A DNA stretch of 64,000 nt from Lachnospiraceae bacterium (GCA_029054245.1 JAIDFQ010000043.1:1-64000), one strand, 5' to 3'. Numbered from the stretch's first letter, positions 32,271 through 41,798 are shown. A program made the numbers and translations. The notes: generated by a model not told the origin, from the sequence alone.

Positions 32271-33802
32271 AAACATTTGCGGCGATTGATGTCGGCTCTT
32301 ATGAATTATCAATGAAAATTTTCGAGGTGTCGAAGACGAGGGGCATGCGGGAGATCGACCATATCAGGCACAGCATTGATATGGGGACACAAACCTACGG
32401 CACAGGCAAGCTTTCACATGACAGAGTGGAGGAACTCTGCCGTGTGCTTAAGGAATATTCTGACATCATGAAATCTTATCAGGCAGTGGACTACAAGGCA
32501 TATGGAACCAGTGCCATAAGAGAATCCAAAAACAGGGCAATCCTGCTAGACCAGATCGAGCAGAGAACCGGGATAAGGATTGACGTCTTGAGCAATTCGG
32601 AACAACGTTTTCTCGATTACAAGTCCATTGCCTTTCAAGGGGAAGGATTTCAGAAAATTATTGAAAACGGAACCGCGATTTTGGATATCGGAGGAGGAAG
32701 TATACAGATTTCCCTGTTTGACAATGATACGCTGGTATCCACTCAGAATATGAAGCTGGGGGTTTTAAGACTCCAGGAGCGTCTGCATCATTTGGATGCC
32801 AGCATCAGCCATTATGAGATGTTGATTGGGGAATTGGTGGAATCTCAGATTAATGTTTACAAAAAGCTTTATCTGAAGGATCGGGAAATCAAGAATATTA
32901 TCGTGGTGGATGATTATATTTCAGCCATTGTAAAGCGCAGGGAAAATGGCAGTGCCATAAGAGGATTTGCAGACAAAAAGACGCTGGATCAGTTCACCCA
33001 GAGCTGCCGGAGTAAGAGCCTTTCAGAATTGGCTAAATCGTTTGATACGCCTGAAGAAAATATGCCGCTTTTATTGATTTCCATGGTGCTTCTGCGGAAC
33101 ATTATGAATAATATGGGGGCGGAGCAGATATGGGCGCCCGGCGTGACCCTGTGTGACGGTATTGCATATGAGTATGCTGAGAAGAACAAAATCATATCAT
33201 CTGCACATGACTTTGAAAAGGATATCATTGCCTGTGCACAGAATATCAGCAAGCGGTACAGAGGCAGCAAAAAAAGGAGTGAGACGCTGGAGGGAATCGC
33301 GCTTACAATTTTTGACAGCACAAGGAAGATACATGGACTGGGTAAAAGGGAGAGGCTTCTTTTGCAGATATCCACTATCCTTCATGACTGCGGGAAATAT
33401 ATCAGTCTGGTCAATTTAGGAGAATGTTCTTATAGCATCATCATGGCGACGGAGATTATCGGGCTTTCACATTTGGAGAGGGAAATCGTTGCAAATGTGG
33501 TGAAATATAATCATCTGGAATTTGATTATTATGAAATCAGGGGAAGCTTAAGCGCTCTTGACAATGAGGCGTACTTAAAGATTGCCAAGCTGACGGCAAT
33601 TCTGCGTCTTGCAAATGGACTTGATAGAAGCCATAAACAGAAGTTTGGGAACATAAAGATTTCCTTAAAGGATGATGAACTGGCAATTATGGTGGATACG
33701 ACCGAAGATATCACGCTGGAGAAAGGACTTTTCGGCGCAAGAGCAGATTTCTTCAGGGAGGTGTACAACATAAGGCCAGTAATCAAAAGAAAACGTATGT
33801 AA
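32261..33802 (+). CDS. ppx: Ppx/GppA family exopolyphosphatase
   Basis: A 513-residue protein with the two ASKHA-fold halves of Ppx/GppA (AAIDVGSYELSMKI, then GTSAIRESKNR and the phosphate loop AILDIGGGSIQISLF) and a C-terminal HD-type domain (ILHDCGKYI, with HLEREIVANVVKYNHLEFDY). This is the long form that removes terminal phosphates from polyphosphate or pppGpp. The start at 32261 has GGAAAGAGGGG upstream, inside the ATPase gene. The polyphosphate kinase gene follows after 35 bp, making a synthesis/breakdown pair. Confidence 0.9.
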   Translation: MSVKTFAAIDVGSYELSMKIFEVSKTRGMREIDHIRHSIDMGTQTYGTGKLSHDRVEELCRVLKEYSDIMKSYQAVDYKAYGTSAIRESKNRAILLDQIEQRTGIRIDVLSNSEQRFLDYKSIAFQGEGFQKIIENGTAILDIGGGSIQISLFDNDTLVSTQNMKLGVLRLQERLHHLDASISHYEMLIGELVESQINVYKKLYLKDREIKNIIVVDDYISAIVKRRENGSAIRGFADKKTLDQFTQSCRSKSLSELAKSFDTPEENMPLLLISMVLLRNIMNNMGAEQIWAPGVTLCDGIAYEYAEKNKIISSAHDFEKDIIACAQNISKRYRGSKKRSETLEGIALTIFDSTRKIHGLGKRERLLLQISTILHDCGKYISLVNLGECSYSIIMATEIIGLSHLEREIVANVVKYNHLEFDYYEIRGSLSALDNEAYLKIAKLTAILRLANGLDRSHKQKFGNIKISLKDDELAIMVDTTEDITLEKGLFGARADFFREVYNIRPVIKRKRM

Positions 33803-33837
33803 GGGATAGGCAGAATAAAACGAGGAGGATTCGTACG

Positions 33838-35967
33838 ATGGGTAAAACCAGATATGATGATCCAGCGTTTTACAGCAACAGGGAGCTGAGCTGGATCTTG
33901 TTTGATAAAAGAGTATTAAGTGAGGCTAGGGATAAGAATAATCCGTTGTTTGAACGATTAAAATTTTTAAGCATTACAGCCTCTAATTTGGATGAATTTT
34001 TTATGGTCAGAGTGGCATCATTAAAGGACATGGTTAATGCGGATTATACCAAGCCGGATATTGCCGGAATGACGCCCACAGAGCAGCTTGAGGCGCTTAA
34101 TCAGGTGACCCATGAACTGGTAGCCCAACAGTATTCCACGTATAATCGGGCAATCATTCCACAGCTGTCTGTTAATGGTTTAAAGGTCATAGGGCGTCAT
34201 GAGGATCTGACAAACGAAGAGGCAGCGTTTGTGGATCAATATTACGAAGAAAATGTATATCCCGTACTAACGCCCATGGCGGTGGATTCCTCCCGCCCTT
34301 TTCCCTTGATTCGGAATAAGACGCTTAATATAGGCGCACTTGTGAAGAAGAAGGAGGGGGATGGTAGCCTTGAATTTGCTACCGTGCAGGTGCCGGGCGT
34401 GCTTTCAAGGATTGTGCAGATCCCGTCTGCTATCGATCAAGAGACGACGGTGATTCTGCTCGAGGAGATTATAGAAAGGAACATACACAAGCTGTTTCTC
34501 AACTACGATATTGTCTGTTCTTATCCTTTCCGTATTATGAGGAATGCGGATCTTTCGATAGAGGAGGACGAAGCGGAAGATTTGCTTCAGGAAATTGAAA
34601 GACAGCTGAAAAAGAGGCAGTGGGGGCAGGCAATCCGTCTGGAAGTGGAGGACGGAATGGACGAGCGGCTGCTTGATATCATAGAAAAGGAACTGCATGT
34701 GGCAAATGAGGATATCTATAGAATCGACGGTCCCTTAGACCTGACGTTTTTAATGAAAATGTATGGGCTTCCCGGTTTTGATCATCTTAAGGAAAAGGCA
34801 TATGCTAATCCCCAGCCGGTGGCGGATTTTCCGGCAGAATATGATATTTTTGATGTTATCAGACAAAAAGACAGGATGTTATTCCATCCCTATGAATCTT
34901 TTGATCCTGTGGTTGAATTTATCCGGCAGGCGGCAAGAGATGCTGATGTGCTTGCCATCAAGCAGACGCTTTACCGGGTCAGCGGTAATTCGCCAATCAT
35001 CGCCGCACTTGCCCAGGCGGCAGAAAATGGAAAGCAGGTTTCCGTGCTTGTAGAATTGAAGGCAAGGTTTGACGAGGAAAACAACATCGTATGGGCAAAG
35101 ATGCTGGAAAAGGCAGGATGCCACGTGATTTATGGATTGGTGGGCTTAAAGACTCACAGCAAGATTACATTAGTGGTGAGAAGGGAAGAGGATGGCATAA
35201 GGCGATATGTGCATCTTGGAACGGGAAATTATAATGATGCAACTGCCAAGCTCTATACGGATATAGGACTTTTTACTTGTTCGCCGTCCATTGGCGAGGA
35301 TGCAACAGCGGTATTCAATATGCTTTCCGGTTATTCAGAACCTCTTGGATGGAATAAGCTTTCTCTGGCGCCGCTGTGGCTCAAAGACAGATTCTTATTC
35401 CTGATTGGAAGGGAAAAGGAGAATGCCCTTGCGGGTAAGGGCGGACATATCATTGCCAAGATGAACAGCCTGTGTGATAAGGATGTGATAGAGGCACTTT
35501 ATGAGGCGGCAGCGGCAGGCGTGAAGATTGAGCTGATCGTTCGGGGGATTTGCTGTTTGAAGACATATCTTCCAGGAATTGGGGATAGGATCAGCGTCCG
35601 TTCCATCGTGGGGAATTTCCTGGAGCACAGCCGCATCTTCTTTTTTGAAAATGACGGCAAATCAGAATATTATTGTGCAAGTGCCGACTGGATGCCAAGG
35701 AACTTAGAGAGGCGTGTGGAAATCATGTTCCCGGTAGACCAGCCGCAGCTGCAGAAAAAGCTGATGACCATATTGAACATGCAGCTTCGGGATACAGTCA
35801 AGGCGCATATCTTGACAAAGGACGGCACTTATGAAAAAGTAGATAAGAGAGGAAAGGGATCTTTTAATTCGCAGCTGGAGTTCTGCCAGATGGCTGTAGA
35901 AGCAGCAAGGATGCAGAAGCAGCAGGTGAATAACAGAGTGTTCATCCCAGAGACGCATCATGAATAA
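33838..35967 (+). CDS. ppk1: polyphosphate kinase 1
   Basis: A 709-residue enzyme that makes inorganic polyphosphate from ATP reversibly. It shows the N-terminal YSNRELSWILFDKRVL, the head domain and two phospholipase-D-like C-terminal domains. His440 (KTHSKITLV) matches the autophosphorylated residue of E. coli (His435), and His459 (HLGTGNYN) the second one (His454), with the same 19-residue spacing. Complete. The start has CGAGGAGG upstream. Its end overlaps maf by eight bases. Confidence 0.96.
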   Translation: MGKTRYDDPAFYSNRELSWILFDKRVLSEARDKNNPLFERLKFLSITASNLDEFFMVRVASLKDMVNADYTKPDIAGMTPTEQLEALNQVTHELVAQQYSTYNRAIIPQLSVNGLKVIGRHEDLTNEEAAFVDQYYEENVYPVLTPMAVDSSRPFPLIRNKTLNIGALVKKKEGDGSLEFATVQVPGVLSRIVQIPSAIDQETTVILLEEIIERNIHKLFLNYDIVCSYPFRIMRNADLSIEEDEAEDLLQEIERQLKKRQWGQAIRLEVEDGMDERLLDIIEKELHVANEDIYRIDGPLDLTFLMKMYGLPGFDHLKEKAYANPQPVADFPAEYDIFDVIRQKDRMLFHPYESFDPVVEFIRQAARDADVLAIKQTLYRVSGNSPIIAALAQAAENGKQVSVLVELKARFDEENNIVWAKMLEKAGCHVIYGLVGLKTHSKITLVVRREEDGIRRYVHLGTGNYNDATAKLYTDIGLFTCSPSIGEDATAVFNMLSGYSEPLGWNKLSLAPLWLKDRFLFLIGREKENALAGKGGHIIAKMNSLCDKDVIEALYEAAAAGVKIELIVRGICCLKTYLPGIGDRISVRSIVGNFLEHSRIFFFENDGKSEYYCASADWMPRNLERRVEIMFPVDQPQLQKKLMTILNMQLRDTVKAHILTKDGTYEKVDKRGKGSFNSQLEFCQMAVEAARMQKQQVNNRVFIPETHHE

Positions 35968-36565
35968 GTTGATACTTGCATCCGCCTCACCGAGGCGGCG
36001 GGAGTTATTAGAGCAGATTGGCATGACGTTTGAAGTGATTCCAAGCGATATAGAGGAAAAGACGAAAAGTCATGTCCCATGTGAAATGGTTATGGAGCTT
36101 TCCAGCATGAAAGCCATGGATATTTTTGAAAAGCTGCCTTCCGAAAAAAGAGCTTCTGTGATTGTAGCAGGCGCAGATACAGTAGTAGCATTCGGGGACT
36201 GCGTTATGGGGAAGCCGGCTGACAAAGAAAAGGCGCAGGAAATGCTGTCACTTTTACAGGGAAAGACCCATCAGGTCTATACAGGGGTAACTTTAGTCTG
36301 GCAGGAAGAAGAGGGACACCCGCCGGCAAAATTCGTTTTCTACGAAGAGACAGATGTGAGCATGTACCCTATGAGCGAACAGGAGATTTGCAGTTATGTA
36401 GAGACGAAAGAGCCCATGGATAAGGCTGGCGCCTACGGCATACAGGGAAAATGTGCCGCGTTTATAAGGGGGATCTGCGGAGATTATTATAATGTGGTCG
36501 GACTCCCAATCGGCAGACTGTACCAGGAATTAAAAAAAATAAATGATAAGGATAGAAAGTCATGA
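35960..36565 (+). CDS. maf: Maf family nucleotide pyrophosphatase
   Basis: A 201-residue house-cleaning enzyme that hydrolyses non-canonical or m5U/UTP-type nucleoside triphosphates. The N-terminal LASASPRRRELLEQIG phosphate-binding motif, the catalytic-base region AGADTVV and the GKPADKEKAQEML segment are present. CAAFIRGICGDYYNVVGLP closes the protein. In other bacteria Maf affects septum formation. Overlaps with ppk1 upstream and the HAD gene downstream (ATGA) show that they are one operon. Confidence 0.94.
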   Translation: MNKLILASASPRRRELLEQIGMTFEVIPSDIEEKTKSHVPCEMVMELSSMKAMDIFEKLPSEKRASVIVAGADTVVAFGDCVMGKPADKEKAQEMLSLLQGKTHQVYTGVTLVWQEEEGHPPAKFVFYEETDVSMYPMSEQEICSYVETKEPMDKAGAYGIQGKCAAFIRGICGDYYNVVGLPIGRLYQELKKINDKDRKS

Positions 36566-37359
36566 TCAGACTGATTGTATCAGATATAGACGGAACATTG
36601 ATTCAGGATTCCACGCCGGATCTGTATCCTGAAATTGTGGAGACGATTAAGAAATTAAAGAAAAAGGGGATTATGTTCTGTGCTGCCAGTGGCAGACAGT
36701 ATGCAAGCATTAAAAATGTTTTCCGGGATGTGGCGGATGACATTGCGTACATTGCAGAAAACGGCGCACATATTCGTTATAGGCATGAAAATATTTCCGT
36801 AACGCCCATGAAAAGAGAGCACATAGAGGGAATCATGAAAATGCTGCGTCCTTATTATGGGGAATGTGAGGCGTATATCTCTACACCGAACGGTGGTCTG
36901 ATTGAAAGCAAGAACCAGGAATTTATTGATCTGATTACTTATGGATACCATAATACGTTCAGATGGGTTGAAGATGCACTGAAGGAGAAAGAAGAAATCA
37001 TTAAGATTGCTGTTTATCGTAAGGAGAGTATCCGCAATTTAGGGGAAAGTCTTTTTATACCGTCGTGGGAAAAACAGGTCAAAGCATGTATGGCAGGCGA
37101 GGAATGGGTGGACTTCATGGATCAGTCGGTAGATAAGGGAAATGGACTTGAATTTCTTGAAAAATATCTTGGTATCAAGAAAGAGGAGACGATGGCATTT
37201 GGGGACAATGATAATGACATCGGCATGATGCTGGCAGCAGGAGAAAGCTATGCAGTAGATACGGCAACCCAGGGGGTAAAGGAAGCGGCGGGGAGGATAT
37301 GCCCCGGATGGCGGGAAAAAGGCGTTTATCAGGTGATAAAAGCAAAAATTTTTTCATAG
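36562..37359 (+). CDS. Cof-type HAD phosphatase
   Basis: A 265-residue HAD-superfamily hydrolase of the Cof/IIB subgroup. Motif I is VSDIDGTLI (residues 6-14) with the nucleophile Asp8. Motif II is in CAASGRQ, and motif III/IV in KGNGLEFLEKYLGI and MAFGDNDNDIGMM. Typical substrates are sugar phosphates or FMN; specificity is not deducible. It starts in the maf stop (ATGA) and is the last gene of the operon. Confidence 0.92.
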   Translation: MIRLIVSDIDGTLIQDSTPDLYPEIVETIKKLKKKGIMFCAASGRQYASIKNVFRDVADDIAYIAENGAHIRYRHENISVTPMKREHIEGIMKMLRPYYGECEAYISTPNGGLIESKNQEFIDLITYGYHNTFRWVEDALKEKEEIIKIAVYRKESIRNLGESLFIPSWEKQVKACMAGEEWVDFMDQSVDKGNGLEFLEKYLGIKKEETMAFGDNDNDIGMMLAAGESYAVDTATQGVKEAAGRICPGWREKGVYQVIKAKIFS

Positions 37360-37362
37360 GTA

Positions 37363-37392
37363 TTGACTTAATATGGGGGAATACAGCATAAT
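37363..37392 (+). promoter_or_regulatory. promoter of the small acidic protein gene
   Basis: TTGACT (37363-37368), 18 bp, CATAAT (37387-37392), 38 bp before the start codon. Confidence 0.6.
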
Positions 37393-37430
37393 AATAGTAC
37401 CAATTAGATTTTGTCAAAGGAGAATGGGGT

Positions 37431-37697
37431 ATGCATGAATTTGATGATGCGGTATTGCAGTGCTTTTTAGACAATCAGGGACAATTGTTTCCGGAGGAAG
37501 ATGTAGCTTCCAATCTGGAGGAAGCAGAGTCATTTCTGGAGGAATGTCTTGCAGTGGTAGTGAATTCAATTGAGGAAGTGTGGGAATTTTTTGAAGAGGA
37601 AGGCATTGATGTGGATGGTGCCAGAGGAGAAGAAATTCTGGAAGCTGACGAAGTTTTTGACATTGGAGACGGAAGGTATCTGATTGTCGAAGGATAG
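37431..37697 (+). CDS. small acidic protein of unknown function
   Basis: An 88-residue, strongly acidic, soluble protein with about 30 Asp/Glu and very few basic residues. It looks largely helical (LEEAESFLEECLAVVVNSIE) with a C-terminal beta-like end (DIGDGRYLIVEG). I do not recognise a family. It has its own promoter, an AAAGGAG ribosome binding site and a terminator, so it is a one-gene unit at the left edge of the AT-rich stretch. Confidence 0.75.
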   Translation: MHEFDDAVLQCFLDNQGQLFPEEDVASNLEEAESFLEECLAVVVNSIEEVWEFFEEEGIDVDGARGEEILEADEVFDIGDGRYLIVEG

Positions 37698-37736
37698 GGT
37701 TAAAGGTTAATTGAATAATGAAGGGATTTGCTTACG

Positions 37737-37782
37737 AAAAGCTTTTAAAGCAGTATTTGTTTACTGTTTTGAAGGCTTTTTT
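37737..37782 (+). terminator. intrinsic terminator
   Basis: AAAAGC (37737-37742) pairs with GCTTTT (near 37775-37780); inside, AGCAGTA pairs with TACTGTT. A T run follows. It ends the small acidic protein gene. Confidence 0.65.
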
Positions 37783-37795
37783 GATTAATATAAGG

Positions 37796-37835
37796 GCAGC
37801 GGTTTTGAACAAGATTCAAAGCCGTTGCTTTATTT
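37796..37835 (+). terminator. second hairpin after the small acidic protein gene
   Basis: GCAGCGGTTTTGAA (37796-37809) pairs with TTCAAAGCCGTTGC (37815-37828), with two G/T pairs, followed by TTTATTTT. It is a clear intrinsic-terminator shape just 14 bp after the first one. The 120 bp from here to the XRE promoter hold nothing else I can recognise. Confidence 0.75.
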
Positions 37836-37960
37836 TGTAGAAAGCCAACCGATATAAGAAAATATTCATATTGAACTAAATTAAATGAGTGAAAATAGAA
37901 AATATTCTTATAAATAAAAGTAAAACGAATTGATTATAAGAAAATTTTCTTTACAATTTG

Positions 37961-37989
37961 TTGACAAACTATGATATGTTGGCTATTAT
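37961..37989 (+). promoter_or_regulatory. promoter of the XRE regulator gene
   Basis: TTGACA (37961-37966), 17 bp, TATTAT (37984-37989), 30 bp before the start codon at 38020. Confidence 0.75.
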
Positions 37990-38019
37990 AAAATAGAGAC
38001 CACAATATGGAGGAAATGA

Positions 38020-38589
38020 ATGGATACAGAGATATTGTATGCAAATATAAAAGAATATTGTGCGCAACTTGGGATAAGCATATCACAGTTAGAAAAGGAA
38101 TTGCATTTTGGAACCGGAACGATAGGAAAGTGGAAACAGTCTTTTCCGTCAATCGAGAAGGTAATAGCTGTAGCTGGATTTTTTCATGTTTCGTTAGATG
38201 AAATGTGCGGCTTGAAGAAGGAAAAAGAAGTATCAAAGCCGAAATTTATGAAAGGATTGATTCAAAAAACGCTGGATAATGAAATTATTTGGTATTTATG
38301 TTCCTATCATGATTTTATGAATCATAAATTCCATCCACCATTACACTACAGTGATATGGATGAAATATATGGGGCTAATTACAAGACGGGAAGTTTATAT
38401 ATTGGAAAAAAAGAAGATGCGTTATTACTATATATTTCAGTGGAAGATGAGAATTGCATGAAGCAAGACGAGAACATCCAACAACTGTGTGAATTATGGA
38501 AAATAATAAAAGATAAAGAGCTAGAGATACAGGAAAAAATAGATGAATATAAAAAAATGTTTTTCTGCGAACAATCAAGTATCGCCTAA
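38020..38589 (+). CDS. XRE-family helix-turn-helix protein
   Basis: A 189-residue protein. The N-terminal Cro/CI-type HTH covers about residues 1-65 (LGISISQLEKELHFGTGTIGKWKQSFPSIEKVIAVAGFF). The C-terminal 120 residues are unrecognised and contain charged helices (WKIIKDKELEIQEKIDEYKK). It could be a stand-alone regulator of the next genes or of a mobile element, but no phage gene is near. AT-rich composition sets it apart from the surrounding housekeeping genes. Confidence 0.82.
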   Translation: MDTEILYANIKEYCAQLGISISQLEKELHFGTGTIGKWKQSFPSIEKVIAVAGFFHVSLDEMCGLKKEKEVSKPKFMKGLIQKTLDNEIIWYLCSYHDFMNHKFHPPLHYSDMDEIYGANYKTGSLYIGKKEDALLLYISVEDENCMKQDENIQQLCELWKIIKDKELEIQEKIDEYKKMFFCEQSSIA

Positions 38590-38732
38590 GATGATATTTA
38601 AATTGACTTTATCGCTTTTGAAAAGTAACGGATTATTGAATTAGAAAATATAGAAATATTATAAAAGAGAAGATGCGGATGAAAAGGATATAAAAAATAC
38701 AGAGAGTATAGGAACTGAATGATGAAGAAATG

Positions 38733-38783
38733 AAAAGCCTGTGCGTAAAGTAGCTGTATTTTTGCTTTATGTATAGGCTTTTT
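38733..38783 (+). terminator. probable terminator after the XRE gene
   Basis: AAAAGCCT (38733-38740) pairs with AGGCTTTTT (38775-38783), with an inner AAAG/CTTT pair. The U-tract is partly inside the stem. The 38590-38908 gap has no gene otherwise. Confidence 0.55.
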
Positions 38784-38908
38784 GCTTGCACAAAGGCAGG
38801 AATCATTATGGATGATATATCAATGTTTTGGCAGATCGCAAATTAGATTAAGCGACTTATGAATTTCTCAATGTGTCGGTTAGAGACAAAGACTTGGAGG
38901 TATTCAGA

Positions 38909-39610
38909 ATGGAAAAGGGAAAAAACAAGTTTAATGTATTTGATATTATTAAGTTTTTGTTCCCAGTTGGTCTGCTTGGAACATTTGCGCTGTATTGCTA
39001 TAACAATTATCTGATATCTCCCAAAATAGTATATACCTATGGTAGAGAAACGGATACTTTTTCCGTGCAGTCTGATTTCCGTGGAATTTCGATGTGTGCT
39101 TATCCTCAAATGTTAATATGTTATGATGATTATGTGATTCTTGTGACTCATTTAGACAAGTATTATGATCAAGAAGTTGTACATTTTGAGGACAAAGTGG
39201 GATGTGCAGAAAAAATAAACCAGGCGTATTCTGATAAACTTATGCAATATATTCGAGAGTCTGTATTAGCAAGACTAAAAGAGTCCCATAGCGAAGATGC
39301 GATGAAAGAAATCAATGAAAAATTTGAAATATATATTAGTTTAATTGGTGGAGTACAGTATGAAAATCAATTAGGCAATAGGGTTAAAAAATATTGCATC
39401 ATCGAAAATAATGGACTTGTTATAGACTATAAGTATAATGCGGAAGAAATTGCAAATAGGTTGTTTGAAAATGAAATTGTACTTAGCGATAATGTAAATG
39501 CAATAGAGGAGAATGCAGAAATCAGTCAAATGATTGAAGTTGTAACAAAAGAGGTTGCTCAGTTGTATGAAGGGGATTATTCAAGTAATTTATCGGATTT
39601 GGAACAATGA
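38909..39610 (+). CDS. unrecognised membrane-anchored protein
   Basis: The ATG at 38909 has TTGGAGG eight bases upstream; an in-frame GTG at 38873 is less likely. The 233-residue product has one N-terminal membrane helix (about 16-36) and an external, mostly charged domain of about 195 residues ending in acidic helices (NAIEENAEISQMIEVVTKEV). No known domain was recognised. It overlaps the next gene by 44 bases. Both are AT-rich and unlike the neighbouring genes in base use, suggesting acquisition. They may form a two-component membrane complex. Confidence 0.65.
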   Translation: MEKGKNKFNVFDIIKFLFPVGLLGTFALYCYNNYLISPKIVYTYGRETDTFSVQSDFRGISMCAYPQMLICYDDYVILVTHLDKYYDQEVVHFEDKVGCAEKINQAYSDKLMQYIRESVLARLKESHSEDAMKEINEKFEIYISLIGGVQYENQLGNRVKKYCIIENNGLVIDYKYNAEEIANRLFENEIVLSDNVNAIEENAEISQMIEVVTKEVAQLYEGDYSSNLSDLEQ

Positions 39611-40778
39611 TGTTTTTGGTTTTATTTTAAGATTATCAATTGCCGGATTATTGTTATATGTGATAACGCTTTTGACATTATGCTTCGTTAACCGTTTTCT
39701 TTTTTTTCATAATTGCAAAAAGGCAGCGAAGGTTTTAAGAAATGTTTTAAAGTGCAAAAAAGCGCATATGCTTATTACGGTCATATTGGGGGGAGGTTTA
39801 TTGATTTCTCCTTTGATTTGTCTGTTTGATTTGTCTATGGCACAAGAACAGGAGTATATTTATATTCATACAGAGTTGGCAGAGCAAAAGGATATAAATC
39901 GACTTTTTCCAAAAAGAATAAGTGAGAGTGAAAGTGATGCATGGAAAGAATCAGAGAGTCTTTTGAAGCTTCATGTTGAAGAAGGCTTTTTAAATGCAGA
40001 AATATCAAAAGGAATGTTTAAATATTATAAAGATTTGTTTTCAAAGATTTATGGTGGTACAAAAATAGAATCAGATGAGGGGACAGAAGTATTAGAAAAG
40101 CAAAATGAAGAAATGAAAACATATTTTTCAATAAATAATGGATACCTATCAGAAGCCCGTGGGTGGAAAGATCAATATGAATCGAACGGCGATTCGGCTA
40201 GCTTATATCAATATGGAAGGGCATTAAATGATGCGGCTATGACAATTGGTGAAATACCTTTTATGGTTATGCTTGAAATAGCAGCAGATGCGATATCCAG
40301 CGAGGAAAAGTTTTTATCCTATGATGACAGAAACATAAATGGCGATGAGCCGATTATAATAAATGCTGAAAATGTATCCTTGATGAATGGAAAACTGTAT
40401 TTATATATTGCAATCCGTGCGGAAGCAGGAGGAGAAGAAGAAAAGAGCTACATAAATTGCTTTTTGGTAGAGGCGTATACATGTATCGAACAGGGACGAT
40501 TGCAAATTGATACGGATGATGAATTGTATGCACTGCTTACTTATTATTTGGGGAATATAGGAGAAACAATGCTTTGGAAAATTCCTGTAAACGATAATTT
40601 GTATAAGGTAATAGGAAATGAGGCTTTAGAAAATTATGAAAATGCTTTGGAACTAATAGAAAATAATCCTGATTTCTATATAAAAGAAGATAATATGGAA
40701 AAGAATATTAACGATGGAATAGCGACATTAAATCAATTAGGCTTTTCGTTGGAGGAAGAAACTAAGCGTAACAGATAG
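39567..40778 (+). CDS. unrecognised two-helix membrane protein with large external domain
   Basis: The ATG at 39567 is chosen over an upstream TTG. The 403-residue product has two hydrophobic segments (about 17-46 and 70-87). A long soluble region then has a helical, solenoid-like look with recurring acidic and aromatic positions (LYQYGRALNDAAMTIGEIPF, LLTYYLGNIGETMLWKIPV). No named domain was identified, although the spacing recalls TPR-like repeats. It overlaps the previous gene by 44 bases, so the pair is translated together. Confidence 0.65.
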   Translation: MKGIIQVIYRIWNNDVFGFILRLSIAGLLLYVITLLTLCFVNRFLFFHNCKKAAKVLRNVLKCKKAHMLITVILGGGLLISPLICLFDLSMAQEQEYIYIHTELAEQKDINRLFPKRISESESDAWKESESLLKLHVEEGFLNAEISKGMFKYYKDLFSKIYGGTKIESDEGTEVLEKQNEEMKTYFSINNGYLSEARGWKDQYESNGDSASLYQYGRALNDAAMTIGEIPFMVMLEIAADAISSEEKFLSYDDRNINGDEPIIINAENVSLMNGKLYLYIAIRAEAGGEEEKSYINCFLVEAYTCIEQGRLQIDTDDELYALLTYYLGNIGETMLWKIPVNDNLYKVIGNEALENYENALELIENNPDFYIKEDNMEKNINDGIATLNQLGFSLEEETKRNR

Positions 40779-40865
40779 TCTGGTTATCAAATTTTTAAGT
40801 AAAACGATTGAATTGGGAAATAGATTCCTGTAAAATGAAAACATATCAGAAAATGGAGGATATTC

Positions 40866-41798
40866 ATGGAACAAAATCACAACACCAGACAGATTATCAT
40901 TTACCTATTAATTACTTTTGGCTTAACGTACAGTGTGGAAATCTTTTTGATCAGACCGATGGTGGGAAGCGCAGATATCGCACAGGCATATTTTGCCCAG
41001 ATCATGGTGGCGGCGGTTATGTTTCTGCCAGCAGTGGGTGCCTTGATTACACGTCTTGTAACAAAGGAAAAGTTCAGTAAGGATAATCTGATGCTTTCCC
41101 TGCGTTTAAAGAAAAATCTAAAGTATTACGGGCTTGCATGGTTTGGATTCGTTCTGCTTATTATTTTAGGGGCAGTATTGTACTTCCTTCTTTTCCCCAA
41201 GCAGTTTGATGCAGATATGGGATATGTCAAGGCGCTTTTTGAGGCACAGAGAAACAGCGCCGGAATTACCATAGATGCAGAGCAGATTAAGCTTACAATA
41301 ATCGTGCAGATTTTTATGGGGATTTTTCTTTCCCCCTTTTTGAATTTTATTCCCTGCTTTGGGGAAGAGTGGGGATGGAGGGGCTTCCTCCTGCCTAAAA
41401 TGCTTAAACGATTCAAAGTAGTGCCTGCGCTTTTATTAAGCGGAGTGATATGGGGATTGTGGCATGCTCCTCTGACGGTGTTGGGGCATAACTATGGAGT
41501 GGGGTACAGAGGCTTCCCATTTTTAGGAATCTTTGCTATGTGCCTGTTCTGTATTGTGATGGGAATCATTCTGTCCTATGTCACGATCAAGACAGGCAGC
41601 TGCATACCGGCAGTCATAGGGCATGGGACGTTAAATGGATTTGCAGCTGTGAGCATTTATTTCACATCCCTGCAGAATCCATACAATGTTTTTTTAGGAC
41701 CCGCCCCCACGGGACTAATCGGTGGTGCAGGTTTTATCATAGTGTCAGCAGTGTTTCTATATCTATTATATAAGGAAGAAAAACAAAAAAATAGCTGA
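40866..41798 (+). CDS. CPBP family intramembrane glutamic endopeptidase
   Basis: A 310-residue membrane protease of the CAAX/CPBP (Abi) family with about eight helices. The catalytic EExxxR motif is in CFGEEWGWRGFLLPKML, and the histidines are in GVIWGLWHAPLTVLG and AVIGHGTLNGFAA. Relatives process prenylated proteins or small peptides, and some protect against the producer's own bacteriocin. No bacteriocin gene is seen nearby. The start has TGGAGGA upstream. Composition is closer to the core genome than in the two genes before it. Confidence 0.9.
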   Translation: MEQNHNTRQIIIYLLITFGLTYSVEIFLIRPMVGSADIAQAYFAQIMVAAVMFLPAVGALITRLVTKEKFSKDNLMLSLRLKKNLKYYGLAWFGFVLLIILGAVLYFLLFPKQFDADMGYVKALFEAQRNSAGITIDAEQIKLTIIVQIFMGIFLSPFLNFIPCFGEEWGWRGFLLPKMLKRFKVVPALLLSGVIWGLWHAPLTVLGHNYGVGYRGFPFLGIFAMCLFCIVMGIILSYVTIKTGSCIPAVIGHGTLNGFAAVSIYFTSLQNPYNVFLGPAPTGLIGGAGFIIVSAVFLYLLYKEEKQKNS

